DNA from: Arhodomonas sp052060015
GTDB taxonomy: Bacteria; Pseudomonadota; Gammaproteobacteria; Nitrococcales; Nitrococcaceae
Assembly (NCBI RefSeq): GCF_052060015.1
Contig: NZ_JBPODZ010000001.1
Location: 310,001 to 374,000 of the forward strand
DNA length: 64,000 nucleotides
Reading direction: 5' to 3'
Below, one piece after another: positions 1 through 8,827 of this stretch (positions are counted from its first letter, which is position 1; each line of letters begins with the position of its first letter). The position numbers and the translations under genes are program-made. The notes below the pieces were generated by a model. It had not been told where the DNA came from. It saw nothing but the letters and a program-made list of their open reading frames with translations, and did no database searches.

Positions 1-22
1 CGACAGGCCGCCGCCACGGGCC

Positions 23-904
23 TCAGATCAGGTCGTGCTCCTTGAGGAAGTCCTCAGCCACTCGCTCGATGCTCTCCTTGTCCACGTCCACGCGGGCGTT
101 CAGCGCGGCCATGGTGTCGTCGTCGAGCAGCGCCGACAGGGCGTTCATCTGCTCGGCGAGCTCCGGGTTGGCGTCCAGGGTGTCCTGGCGCACGACCGGG
201 GTGAGGGCGTAGGAGGGGAAGTAGTTGCGGTCGTCGTCCAGTACGCGGAAGTTGAAGGCGGGGATGCGCCCGTCGGTGGCAAAGACCAGGGCCACGTCCA
301 CCTGACCCTCCTTGAGCGCGGAGTAGGTCAGCCCGGAGTCCATGCGCTTGATATCGCCGCGGGGCAGGCGGAAGCCATACTCCTGCATCATCGGCTTGAA
401 CCCATCCGGGCGGGCATAGAATTCGGCGTTGACCGCGACGGTAAGCGCCTCGCCGCCGTTGATGGCGTCGGCGAGATCGGAGAGGCTCTCGATACCCCGC
501 TCCGCTGCGTCTTCCTCCTGCATGGCCAGGGCATAGGTGTTATTGGCCTCGGAAGGCTCCAACCAGACCAGGCCCTTTTCGGCGTCCAGCTCCTTGACCC
601 GCTGGTAGGTCTCCTCCGGGCCCAGCCGCTCCTCGACATCGTTGTAGGTGATCAGCGAGGTGCCGGTGTACTCCCAGTACAGGTCCACCTGGCCGTTGAC
701 CTGGGCCTTGCGCAGCACCACCGAGCCCATGCCGTCGCGCTTGTCGACGTCGTAGCCGTGGGCATCCAGGTACTTCGTGGTCATGGATGCGAGCAGCAGT
801 TGCTCGGTGAAGTTCTTGCCGCCGACGACGATCTCCGCCGAGGCGGTGGCACCGAAGGCCAGCAGGCCGGCGGCGAGGGCGGTAGGGAAGAGCTTGCGGA
901 TCAT
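23..904 (-). CDS. Glycine betaine/choline-type ABC transporter substrate-binding protein (OpuAC/OsmF family)
   Basis: The 293-residue product is a periplasmic binding protein for quaternary amines such as glycine betaine, choline or carnitine. Residues 1-23 form a signal peptide ending in ATASA, with the mature protein starting EIVVGGKNF. The following FTEQLLLASM and YWEYTGTSL segments are typical of the OpuAC fold. It is the last gene of a four-gene minus-strand operon (permease, ATPase, permease, binding protein), 34 bp after the preceding permease. The exact ligand cannot be read from the sequence; osmoprotectant uptake is the family expectation. Confidence 0.9.
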   Translation of the reverse strand: MIRKLFPTALAAGLLAFGATASAEIVVGGKNFTEQLLLASMTTKYLDAHGYDVDKRDGMGSVVLRKAQVNGQVDLYWEYTGTSLITYNDVEERLGPEETYQRVKELDAEKGLVWLEPSEANNTYALAMQEEDAAERGIESLSDLADAINGGEALTVAVNAEFYARPDGFKPMMQEYGFRLPRGDIKRMDSGLTYSALKEGQVDVALVFATDGRIPAFNFRVLDDDRNYFPSYALTPVVRQDTLDANPELAEQMNALSALLDDDTMAALNARVDVDKESIERVAEDFLKEHDLI

Positions 905-938
905 GTCGATTCCTCCTGGTTGCGTCTGTGTCGTGTTA

Positions 939-1676
939 TCAGGCGGGATTGCGTAGTGGATTGACCCCCTTGGGGACGAGCAAAAAGGCGAGGGTGGCCA
1001 CTACCATGTCCACCACTACCGCGAGCAACGCGGTGGGGATGGCGCCGGCGAGCATCATTACCGTGTCGTCCATGGCGATGCCGGTGAAGATGAGCTCGCC
1101 GAGCCCGCCCCCGCCGATGAGAAAGGCCAGCGGCACGGTGCCCACGTTGACCGCCAGGGCCGTGCGGATGCCGGCGAAGATGACGAACAGGGCGTTGGGC
1201 AACTCCACCCGGAAGAGCATCTGCATCGGACTCATGCCCATGCCCGCGGCCGCCTCCTTCATGTGATCGGGTACGGACTTGATGCCCGCATAGGTGTTCC
1301 GGGCGATGGGCAGGATGGTGTAGACGAACAAGGCGAAGATCGCCGGCACCGTGCCGATGCCGAGCAGGGTCATGGATAGGGCCAACACCGCCAGGGTGGG
1401 GATGGTCTGTCCCACGTTGAGCACCTGCATGGCCGACTCCGCGAGCCGGGCGAAGCGCGGCCGGGTGAGCACGACGCCCGCGGGCACGGCGAAGGCGATG
1501 GCGAGGCCGCCGGAGATGAGCATCAGCATGATGTGCTGGCGCAGCAGATAGGTGATGTCCGGCCAGTAGAACAGGAAGTCGTCGACGAAGCCGGTGCCCT
1601 GGGTCCAGATACCGAGGGCGAACATCGCCACCAGCGCCGCGCCGTAGAACAATCGCTGCGGTGACTGGAACGGCAT
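939..1676 (-). CDS. Osmoprotectant ABC transporter permease (second permease)
   Basis: This 245-residue inner-membrane protein is a BPD_transp_1-type permease with about six hydrophobic segments. The EAA-type coupling motif lies around KEAAAGMGMSPMQMLFRVELP, where the ATPase docks. It starts 4 bp from the ATPase stop and precedes the binding-protein gene, so it should pair with the other permease of this operon to form the translocation pore. The N-terminal region carries an extra hydrophobic stretch compared with the first permease. Substrate is inferred from the OpuAC-type binding protein. Confidence 0.88.
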   Translation of the reverse strand: MPFQSPQRLFYGAALVAMFALGIWTQGTGFVDDFLFYWPDITYLLRQHIMLMLISGGLAIAFAVPAGVVLTRPRFARLAESAMQVLNVGQTIPTLAVLALSMTLLGIGTVPAIFALFVYTILPIARNTYAGIKSVPDHMKEAAAGMGMSPMQMLFRVELPNALFVIFAGIRTALAVNVGTVPLAFLIGGGGLGELIFTGIAMDDTVMMLAGAIPTALLAVVVDMVVATLAFLLVPKGVNPLRNPA

Positions 1677-1680
1677 GGCT

Positions 1681-2805
1681 TTACTCCTGGGGCCGGTAGG
1701 TGGCGCCGAGGTAGCGGGTGATGCCGCGCTGGGTCAGCGTGCCCACCAGCCGCCCGTCGTCGTCCACGCAGGCGAGCCAGGTGGTGTCGTGGGAGAACAT
1801 CAGCGAGGCCACCTTGCGCAGGTCATCGTCCACATGCGCCACCGCGTCGATGCCGTAGTAGTGCTCACCACAGCGGCCCCGTCGGGTCTCGGTGGTCGAG
1901 CGCAGCACCATCCCTACGGGCCGTTGGTGATCGTTGACCAGGGTGATGGCGTAGTGGTAACCGCGCTCCTCCATCAGCTCGAGGGCATGGCGGAGGTCGT
2001 CGTCGTGGCGGACCACGGGGACGTCCTCCTCCATGACATCGCGCACCCGTACCAGCTGCATCCGTTTCAACGCCCGGTCCTCGCCGAAGAAGCTCTCCAC
2101 GAAGTCGTTCTTCGGGTGGGCCAGCAGGTCGTCCGGCCGCTCGTACTGCACCAATCGGCCCTCCTGGAAGATGGCGATGCGGTCGCCCATCTTGATGGCC
2201 TCGTCGATGTCGTGGCTGACGAAGAGGATGGTCTTCTTCAGCTCCGACTGCATGCGCAGGAACTCATCCTGGATCACCGCGCGGTTGATCGGGTCGATGG
2301 CGCCGAAGGGCTCGTCCATCAGCAGCACCGGCGGGTCTGCGGCCAGGGCACGGATCACGCCGACGCGTTGTTGCTGGCCGCCGGAGAGCTCGCCCGGGTA
2401 GCGGTCCATGAAAGCGGTGGGATCCAGGGCCACCATGTCCAGCAGCTCGCGCACGCGCTCGCGGATGCGCTTGCGATCCCAGCCCAGCAGCCGGGGTACC
2501 ACCGAGATGTTCTCCTCGATGGTCATATTGGGGAACAGACCGATCTGCTGGATTACGTACCCGATGCCCCGGCGCAGGTCCACGGTGTTCAGCCCGGAGG
2601 TGTCCTCGCCGTTGATCTCCACGCGCCCGGAGGTGGGCTCGATGATCCGATTGATCATCTTCAGCGTGGTGGTCTTGCCACAGCCCGAGGGCCCGAGCAG
2701 GATGCAGATCTCGCCGTCGGGGACCTCCATGGTGATGTGATCGGCGGCGGTTACCGGCCCTTCCGGTGTCTCGAAGACCTTGGTGAGGTTCTCGATTCGG
2801 ATCAT
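1681..2805 (-). CDS. Osmoprotectant ABC transporter ATP-binding protein with tandem CBS domains (OpuCA/ProV type)
   Basis: The 374-residue ATPase drives quaternary-amine import. The Walker A motif GPSGCGKT is at residues 38-45, the signature LSGGQQQRV follows, and the Walker B reads LLMDEPFGAIDP. From about residue 255 two CBS repeats occupy the C-terminus (VRDVMEEDVPVV and the segment starting IDAVAHVDDDLRKV). In OpuA/OpuC transporters such CBS domains sense ionic strength and switch transport on at high salt, so activity gating by salt is likely here. The gene lies 21 bp after the upstream permease. Confidence 0.93.
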   Translation of the reverse strand: MIRIENLTKVFETPEGPVTAADHITMEVPDGEICILLGPSGCGKTTTLKMINRIIEPTSGRVEINGEDTSGLNTVDLRRGIGYVIQQIGLFPNMTIEENISVVPRLLGWDRKRIRERVRELLDMVALDPTAFMDRYPGELSGGQQQRVGVIRALAADPPVLLMDEPFGAIDPINRAVIQDEFLRMQSELKKTILFVSHDIDEAIKMGDRIAIFQEGRLVQYERPDDLLAHPKNDFVESFFGEDRALKRMQLVRVRDVMEEDVPVVRHDDDLRHALELMEERGYHYAITLVNDHQRPVGMVLRSTTETRRGRCGEHYYGIDAVAHVDDDLRKVASLMFSHDTTWLACVDDDGRLVGTLTQRGITRYLGATYRPQE

Positions 2806-2826
2806 TCCGCTCCCCTTGTGGTTGTA

Positions 2827-3486
2827 TTAGCCCCCGGTGCGCTGCAGCCCACGTGGCGTGAGCCGCCGCTGCAGGCCAAGCAGCCCGAAATCCGCGGCGA
2901 TGGCGAGCAGGCTCACAGCGACGGCGCCGATGACGAGCTGGCGTGGGTCCGATTGACTGATGCCCCGACTGATGAAGGTGCCGAGACCGCCCGCACCGAT
3001 ATAGGTGGCGATGGCCATGACGCCGATATTCATCACCACGGCGGTGCGTACGCCGGCCATGATCACGGGGACGGCGAGCGGAATTTCCACCATGCGCAGC
3101 CGCTGCACCGCGCTCATCCCTACCCCCCGGGCGGCCTCGCGCAGGGCCGGGTCCACGTCGTTGATGGCGGTGTAGGTGTTGCGGATGATCGGCAGCTGGG
3201 AGTAGAGCAGTACCGCCACGATGGCGGGTAGGTAGCCGATACCCTGGCCGATCAGCGATAGGATCGGGATCATCACCCCGAACAGTGCGATGGACGGGAT
3301 GGTGATAATCATGGAGGCCACGTACAGCACCATGTCCGCCACCCGTTGGTTCTGGGTGATGGCGATGCCGATGGGTACGCCGGTAACCACCGCCAGCCCC
3401 ACGGCGAATCCGACCAGGATCACGTGCTCAAGGGTGCGGTTGGTGAGCACGTCCAGGTTGTCCGCGAGGTACGCGAGAATCTCCAA
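2827..3486 (-). CDS. Osmoprotectant ABC transporter permease (first gene of operon)
   Basis: This 219-residue inner-membrane permease carries the coupling loop around REAARGVGMSAVQRLRMVEIP. The start codon is TTG: the complement of 3484-3486 reads TTG, with a GGAGG ribosome-binding site about nine bases upstream. It leads the four-gene betaine-type operon. The 246-bp gap to gshA upstream should hold the operon promoter, but no convincing -35/-10 pair stands out by eye. Confidence 0.88.
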   Translation of the reverse strand: MEILAYLADNLDVLTNRTLEHVILVGFAVGLAVVTGVPIGIAITQNQRVADMVLYVASMIITIPSIALFGVMIPILSLIGQGIGYLPAIVAVLLYSQLPIIRNTYTAINDVDPALREAARGVGMSAVQRLRMVEIPLAVPVIMAGVRTAVVMNIGVMAIATYIGAGGLGTFISRGISQSDPRQLVIGAVAVSLLAIAADFGLLGLQRRLTPRGLQRTGG

Positions 3487-3671
3487 GGCAACCCCCTCCG
3501 TTGCGGTCCGCGGTGCAGCCCTCGGGCTGGCGTAGCGGCACAGGATCTACTCGGGCACAGGATCGTTACCCGGGCGCGCTTGTCCCGGCGCGCCAACAGT
3601 GTTGCTTCAGGTTATCGGCGTGGGTGGGGTGGTAACGTGACACGAGCGCCATATCCGGACACAGGAGCGAC

Positions 3672-3695
3672 AAATCCGCTCTGTGGACCGGATTT
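3672..3695 (-). terminator. Possible weak hairpin terminator after gshA
   Basis: AAATCCG at 3672-3678 and CGGATTT at 3689-3695 can form a 7-bp stem with a 10-base loop. It sits about 40 bp past the gshA stop. On the minus strand only a short TTT follows the stem, while the plus strand has a run of five T, so a terminator role is weak or bidirectional. Confidence 0.3.
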
Positions 3696-3732
3696 TTCCG
3701 CTCCCGGCAATGATCCGGATCAAATACAGTGC

Positions 3733-5307
3733 TCAGCAGGCGTTGCCGAAGTAGCGCGCCACATACTCCTCGAAGGGCATGTCATCGGCGGCCTCGAGGG
3801 CGGCCTGCTCGGCCAGCGACTCCCGCGCTGCCGCCTCGAGTCGCTCGCGTAGCGCGGGCTCCAGGGGAACGCCCTTGAAGGTGGTCTCATGGGTCCGGGA
3901 GATTCGCATGGCGAACTCCACGAAGGCCTCGTCATGCTCCCGCATCTCCGCGAGGACCCGGGCGGACGGGGTGAGCTCCGGGTGCTCGACCCGTGCCCGG
4001 AACGCCCGCAATGCCGCGGTGTACGGCGCGTCGTCGGTATGGGCATCGAGCAGTGCCGCCGGCCCGGCCATGGCATCGAAGAGCTCGCCGGCCCACTGGG
4101 GCAGGGTGACGGCGCTCCCGTCACAGCGCTGGAGCTCCAGGCCGGGATCGCGTCCCTGGCGCGCGACCAGCCCTTGGTTGTGATTGATGTGACCCTGTTC
4201 GTGGGCATCAATGGGCGGGCTGTCCGCAAGCAGGCAGAACAGCAGCAGGATCTCCAGGAACTGGAGCTGCGTCACGTCCACGCCCACCGGCTCGAAGGGG
4301 TCCAGGTCCAGGGCCCGAATCTCGACATACTCCACGCCGGCACGTCGCAATGCCGTGGTGGGCCGCTCCCCCGAGGCGGCGATGGCCTTGGGGCGGACGA
4401 AGCTGTAGTACTCGTTCTCGATCTGCAGGACGTTGGTGTTGAGCTGCCGCCACTCGCCGTCGACCCGGGTGCCGATCCGCGCATACTCGGGGTCTTCCGT
4501 GGAAATGGCCGCGGTGAGGCTGTCCACGTAGCTGTCCAGATCGTTGTAGGAGACCGCGAGCGCTGCCTGGGCGTTGTTCTTGTAGCCGATGTCGCTCATC
4601 CGCAGTGACGTGCCCCAAGGCTCGTAGAAGGTGTGCGGCCCCCACTCCCGGAAACAGAGGTTCTCACCGTGGGTGAAGGACCGGCAGATCGCCGGGGAGG
4701 CGCCGAAGAGATACGGCACCAGCCAGCCGTAGCGCTGGAAATTGCGGATCAGCCCGAAGTAGGCATCCGAGCGGAACGCCTTCTGCGAGCGGGTGTCGCC
4801 CTCGATCCGCTGCAGCGCCGCCATGAATTCATCGCTGAACGAGTAGTTGAAGTGGATGCCGGCGATCGCCTGCATGGCGCGCCCATACCGCCAGTCCAGA
4901 CCGCGGCGGTAGACGTGCTTCATCCGCCCGACGTTGGAGCTGCCGTATTCCGCGATGGGGATGCTCGCGTCACCGCCGACGATGCAGGGCATGCTGGTGG
5001 CCCAGAGGAGCTCATCACCGATGTTGTGGTAGGTGAACCGGTGGAGATCGGTGAGGAAGGAGACCGCATCCCCGGTGTAGTGGTACGGGGGCGTAATGAA
5101 CTCCAGCAGCGCCTCGGAGTAGTCGGTGGTGATCGAGGGATGGCACAGCGCCGAGCCCAGGGCCTTCGGGTGCGGGCTCTGGGCGATTGTGCCGTCGCGG
5201 CTGACCCGCAGGCTTTCCTTCTCGAGACCCTTGCGGCTGTCGCGGAGAAGATCCTGTGCCTGCGCATCGCACAGACTCCGGACCCGGCTGTCGACGCTGT
5301 CGTTCAT
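3733..5307 (-). CDS. gshA: Glutamate-cysteine ligase
   Basis: The 524-residue enzyme makes gamma-glutamylcysteine, the first step of glutathione synthesis; E. coli GshA is about 518 residues. Family segments include GLEKESLRVSRDG near the N-terminus, ALGSALCHPSITTDYSEALLEFITP, and RAGVEYVEIRALDLDPFEPVGV. The open frame extends 43 codons further upstream, but that extension is alanine/proline-rich and lies against the end of pilU. The ATG at 5307, giving MNDSVDSRVRSL, has GGGGGAA upstream and matches the family start. It stands alone between pilU and the betaine transporter. Confidence 0.95.
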   Translation of the reverse strand: MNDSVDSRVRSLCDAQAQDLLRDSRKGLEKESLRVSRDGTIAQSPHPKALGSALCHPSITTDYSEALLEFITPPYHYTGDAVSFLTDLHRFTYHNIGDELLWATSMPCIVGGDASIPIAEYGSSNVGRMKHVYRRGLDWRYGRAMQAIAGIHFNYSFSDEFMAALQRIEGDTRSQKAFRSDAYFGLIRNFQRYGWLVPYLFGASPAICRSFTHGENLCFREWGPHTFYEPWGTSLRMSDIGYKNNAQAALAVSYNDLDSYVDSLTAAISTEDPEYARIGTRVDGEWRQLNTNVLQIENEYYSFVRPKAIAASGERPTTALRRAGVEYVEIRALDLDPFEPVGVDVTQLQFLEILLLFCLLADSPPIDAHEQGHINHNQGLVARQGRDPGLELQRCDGSAVTLPQWAGELFDAMAGPAALLDAHTDDAPYTAALRAFRARVEHPELTPSARVLAEMREHDEAFVEFAMRISRTHETTFKGVPLEPALRERLEAAARESLAEQAALEAADDMPFEEYVARYFGNAC

Positions 5308-5362
5308 CTCGGATCGATTCCCCCGGTCTTCGGTGTTGGTAAGGTTGGCGCGCTGCGGTGCC

Positions 5363-6448
5363 TCAGGCGGAGCTCGGGGCGCCGGTGCCGCCGCCGAAGC
5401 GCATGCGCAGGCCGAGATCGTTACGGGAGTCGGCATGCTCGAGGGCCTGTTCCGCGGTGATCTTGCCGGCCTGGTACAGCTCGAACAGGGAGTCGTCGAA
5501 GGTCTGCATGCCCCATTCCCGGCCCTGCTTCATCGCATCCTTCAGTCCGTCGACCTCGCCGCGCTCCAGCAGATCGGATACATAGGGGGTATTGGTCAGG
5601 ATCTCAACCGCCGGTACCCGTCCTCCGTCCTTTGCTGGCACCAGCCGTTGGCTGACGATGGCCCGCAGGTGCTGGGAGAGGTCCATGCGCAGCTGCCGGT
5701 GGGCGTTCTCCGGGAAGAAGTTCAGGATCCGCTGCAGGGTCTGGTTGGCGTTGTTGGCGTGCAGCGTCGACAGGCACAGGTGGCCGGTCTCGGCGTAGGC
5801 GAGCGCCTGCGCCATGGTTTCGCGCTCGCGCACCTCGCCGATCAGGATGACGTCCGGCGAGCCGCGCATGGCGTTGGTCAGCGCCTTTTCGTAGGAGTGC
5901 GTGTCCAGGCCGATCTCGCGCTGATCGACGATGCAGCGCTTGTGCTGGTGGAGGTACTCGATGGGGTTCTCCACCGTAAGGATATGCCCCGAATGGTGAT
6001 TGTTTCGGTAGTCGATCAGCGAGGCCAGGGTCGTGGACTTGCCCGATCCGGTGGAACCCACCATGAGCACCAGCCCGCGCGGCTCCATGACCAGATCGCG
6101 CAGCCGTGTGGGCAGGTTAAGGGCCTCCAGGCTCGGGATCTCGTGGCTGATGTGGCGGACCACCATGGACAGCGACCCGCGCTGGCGGAATACATTCACC
6201 CGGAACCGGCCGATGCCGTGGGGGGAGATCGCGAGATTGAGCTCCAACTCCCGCTCCAGTTCCGCGCGCTGGGCCTCGTCGAGTATGGACAGGGCGAGCC
6301 CCTCCACCGTCTCCGCATCCAGGCGCCGGTCCGGCTCGATGGCGCGTACTTGGCCGTGGATGCGGATCCCCACGGGGGCGCCGGCGCTGAAGAATAGGTC
6401 CGAGGCCCCGTGCTTGGGCATGAGCTTGAGGTAGCGCTGCAGGTCCAT
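5363..6448 (-). CDS. pilU: Type IV pilus retraction ATPase PilU (PilT-dependent accessory)
   Basis: The 361-residue hexameric ATPase supports type IV pilus retraction and twitching. Walker A reads GSTGSGKST. The family segments VILIGEVRERETM and CLSTLHANNANQ follow, and the start MDLQRYLKLMPKHGASDLFF is PilU-like rather than PilT-like. The ATG at 6448 is preceded by GGGGAAG and matches the family start; an upstream in-frame ATG adds 19 unlikely residues. PilT is not in the window, though pilT and pilU are often adjacent in other genera. A FimX-like protein at 52.4-54.5 kb would act on the same machine. Confidence 0.9.
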   Translation of the reverse strand: MDLQRYLKLMPKHGASDLFFSAGAPVGIRIHGQVRAIEPDRRLDAETVEGLALSILDEAQRAELERELELNLAISPHGIGRFRVNVFRQRGSLSMVVRHISHEIPSLEALNLPTRLRDLVMEPRGLVLMVGSTGSGKSTTLASLIDYRNNHHSGHILTVENPIEYLHQHKRCIVDQREIGLDTHSYEKALTNAMRGSPDVILIGEVRERETMAQALAYAETGHLCLSTLHANNANQTLQRILNFFPENAHRQLRMDLSQHLRAIVSQRLVPAKDGGRVPAVEILTNTPYVSDLLERGEVDGLKDAMKQGREWGMQTFDDSLFELYQAGKITAEQALEHADSRNDLGLRMRFGGGTGAPSSA

Positions 6449-6566
6449 GTGGTCTTCCCCTACGGTCCGGCGCGCCATGATAGCGTCTCCTGTGTGAGCC
6501 GTCACAGTAGTCGCCGCCGGTCCCCTACAATGGCGGTGAAGCAGATTCGAGAAGGGGAGGTGAACC

Positions 6567-6824
<258 letters not shown>

Positions 6825-6834
6825 TGCGGCGACC

Positions 6835-7248
6835 CTAGCGCCGCCGTTGCCGTAGCCGCTGGAGCACGGCCTCCCGGGCCTCGGGCCCGGGAAGACCCTC
6901 GGCGGCGGCCAGGTCGTCCACACGGCCCCACCAGCGGATATGGAATACCGGCGCCACCACGTCGTTGTAGGCCTGGCGGATGGCATCGGTGGGGCCGCCG
7001 AGGGCCAACGGGGTCAGGGCTGCCTCCAGCGCCGGCTTGCGCTCGAGGAGCTCGGTGCCGCTGATGCCCCAGCGCTGGGGCTCCATACGGATCAGGTATT
7101 GCTGGAGCTCGGGCACGTTGCGGAAGAACTGCGTCACGGACTCGTCGCCGTCGCCGACGGTGACCAGGATCACCGGGAACCGCTCCGGGTCCCGTCGCCG
7201 GGTCAGCGCCTCGATCTCGCCGAACGCTTTGCCTTCCCATCCGTGCAT
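6835..7248 (-). CDS. Hypothetical protein, no family recognised
   Basis: I do not recognise this 137-residue protein. It has no signal peptide, membrane segment or cysteine, and ends in an arginine-rich tail (RLRQRRR). A hydrophobic strand, FPVILVTVGDGDESVTQFF, suggests an alpha/beta fold, followed by charged helices. The open frame runs further upstream to 7464, but that part would overlap the divergent TRAP binding-protein gene and its promoter, so the ATG at 7248 (MHGWEGKAFGEIEAL) is preferred. It is divergent from the TAXI-TRAP operon. The coding call rests on the clean frame between two well-supported genes. Confidence 0.55.
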   Translation of the reverse strand: MHGWEGKAFGEIEALTRRRDPERFPVILVTVGDGDESVTQFFRNVPELQQYLIRMEPQRWGISGTELLERKPALEAALTPLALGGPTDAIRQAYNDVVAPVFHIRWWGRVDDLAAAEGLPGPEAREAVLQRLRQRRR

Positions 7249-7265
7249 GCCCACTGTCCCCTGAA

Positions 7266-7293
7266 TTGATGCGGCGTTGTGGCCGTCTATACT
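7266..7293 (+). promoter_or_regulatory. Predicted sigma-70 promoter of the TAXI-TRAP operon
   Basis: TTGATG at 7266-7271 and TATACT at 7288-7293 are separated by 16 bp. Transcription would start near 7300, about 60 bp before the ATG at 7361, which has GGAGGAG immediately upstream. Confidence 0.6.
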
Positions 7294-7360
7294 CAGCGGC
7301 GTGCACCGGGTCAACCGGTACGGGTATTCGATGACAATCATGCCTGACGGAGGAGGAGCA

Positions 7361-8323
7361 ATGCGCGTTTGGCGTTTCATTGCGGTGCTCGGACTGGCGG
7401 TGCTGGCATCCAGCGCCGTGGCACAGCAGCGGCTGTCCATCGCCACCGGCGGTACCGGCGGCACCTACTACCCCTATGGCGGGGGGCTTGCCGAGCTGAT
7501 CGGTGAGCACATCGAGGGACACTCGGCGGTGGCGGAGGTTACCGGCGCCTCCGTGGAGAACATGGGCTTGATCCACCGCCGGGACTCGGACCTCGCCATC
7601 GGCCTCGCGGACACCGTGCAGGCCGCCCACGCCGGCACCGGCCCCTTCGAGGGGCGACAGGTAGCGAAGGTACGGGCGATCGCCTCCATTTATCCCAACG
7701 CGGTGCAGATCGTCACCCTCGCGGATTCCGGAATCGAGACACTGGATGACCTACGCGGCGCCCGGGTTTCAGTGGGTGCCCCGGGCAGTGGCACCGAGGT
7801 CAACGCCCGCACCGTCCTCGAGGCCAACGGCATCAGCTACGACGAGTTCGAGGTGCATCGACTGAACTTCAACGAGACCGCCGATGCCCTGCGCGACGGT
7901 GACATCGATGCCGGGTTCTGGAGCGTGGGCCCGCCCACGAGCTCCATCATCAACCTGGCGACCACCCGGGATATCCGCTTGCTCGGGCTTTCAGAACAGG
8001 AGATCGCCAACGCCCTGGAGGCCCAGCCGGTATTCGCCGCCTATACCCTGCGGGAGGGGATCTACGAGGGGATTACCGAGCCCGTGAACACGGTGAGCGT
8101 CCCCAACGTCCTCGCGGCGAACGCGGAGATGTCGGAAGATCTCGCCTACGAGATCACCCGGGTGCTGTTCGAGCACACCGATGCGCTGATCGAGATCCAC
8201 CCGGCGGCCAACGACACCACGGTGGAATTCAGCCTCGGTGCTACGCCCATCCCCTTCCACCCCGGAGCGGTCCGCTATTACCAGGAGGCTGGCCACGAGG
8301 TCCCCGCGGAGCTGCGCCCCTGA
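7361..8323 (+). CDS. TAXI family TRAP transporter solute-binding protein
   Basis: The 320-residue periplasmic binding protein delivers a small solute, often an organic acid or amino acid, to a TRAP permease. A signal peptide covers residues 1-21 (ending SSAVA). The hallmark IATGGTGGTYYPYGGG follows directly, and VGAPGSGTEVNA is the second ligand-loop signature of TAXI proteins. The ATG at 7361 with a GGAGGAG site is preferred over an upstream in-frame start because it places the signal peptide at the N-terminus. It leads an operon with the DUF1850 protein and fused permease. The substrate is unknown. Confidence 0.93.
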   Translation: MRVWRFIAVLGLAVLASSAVAQQRLSIATGGTGGTYYPYGGGLAELIGEHIEGHSAVAEVTGASVENMGLIHRRDSDLAIGLADTVQAAHAGTGPFEGRQVAKVRAIASIYPNAVQIVTLADSGIETLDDLRGARVSVGAPGSGTEVNARTVLEANGISYDEFEVHRLNFNETADALRDGDIDAGFWSVGPPTSSIINLATTRDIRLLGLSEQEIANALEAQPVFAAYTLREGIYEGITEPVNTVSVPNVLAANAEMSEDLAYEITRVLFEHTDALIEIHPAANDTTVEFSLGATPIPFHPGAVRYYQEAGHEVPAELRP

Positions 8324-8329
8324 GCCGAC

Positions 8330-8827
8330 GTGGCGCTCCGCAGGATCCGGGAAGGCACGCTCGCCGCGGTCCTGTTTCTGACCGCGGCGGGCGCCCATGC
8401 GGAGAGCTGGCTCGAGGTCGCCACCGTCGACGGACGCATCGTCGAGCGCATGGCGATCAGCGAGGGGGCGCGCTGGTGCCTGCACTGGAATCATTCCGTG
8501 CAGGGGTTTGCGGTGGCGGATTGCTATGTGCTCCGCGACCAGCGGATGTGGCTGGAGCGCAGTCATCAGCCCGACTACGCCGCCGGCCTCGGTACCATTC
8601 CCGGCCGCGGCCGGGCCCGCTCGGATGGGGAGGGGGGTTATTGGATCGAGGGGATCGACGAGCCGGTTTCCGACGGGGGTCTGCGTTTGCGGGTGGGGAG
8701 TCGCCGTGTGGATCATCGCCTGCGACTGCGCTCGCAGGTGCTTCATTTGAGTGACCGGTTGGCCGGCGAGGCGGTGATCATCCGTCTCCATCACCCTGGG
8801 CAGGCATCGGTGGACGGGGCGCGGTGA
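8330..8827 (+). CDS. DUF1850 domain protein of the TRAP operon
   Basis: The 165-residue product begins at a GTG only six bases after the binding-protein stop. It has a hydrophobic N-terminus ending in AAGAHA, consistent with export. The W-x-x-x-W-N-H-S segment (RWCLHWNHSVQGF) and a later GG-x-R-L-R-V segment fit DUF1850, a family found with TAXI-TRAP systems. Its role is not established; an accessory extracytoplasmic function is inference. It overlaps the permease gene by four bases (GTGA). Confidence 0.82.
   Translation: MALRRIREGTLAAVLFLTAAGAHAESWLEVATVDGRIVERMAISEGARWCLHWNHSVQGFAVADCYVLRDQRMWLERSHQPDYAAGLGTIPGRGRARSDGEGGYWIEGIDEPVSDGGLRLRVGSRRVDHRLRLRSQVLHLSDRLAGEAVIIRLHHPGQASVDGAR

Noticed and set aside
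1675..3231. A 518-codon plus-strand open frame opposite the betaine ATPase and permease.
   Set aside because: It is rich in His, Val, Gly and Asp with no recognisable domain, and the minus-strand genes are clear ABC transporter components.
5308..5436. A longer gshA start at 5436.
   Set aside because: The added 43 residues are Ala/Pro-rich, overlap the end of pilU, and the ATG at 5307 with its ribosome site matches the family N-terminus.
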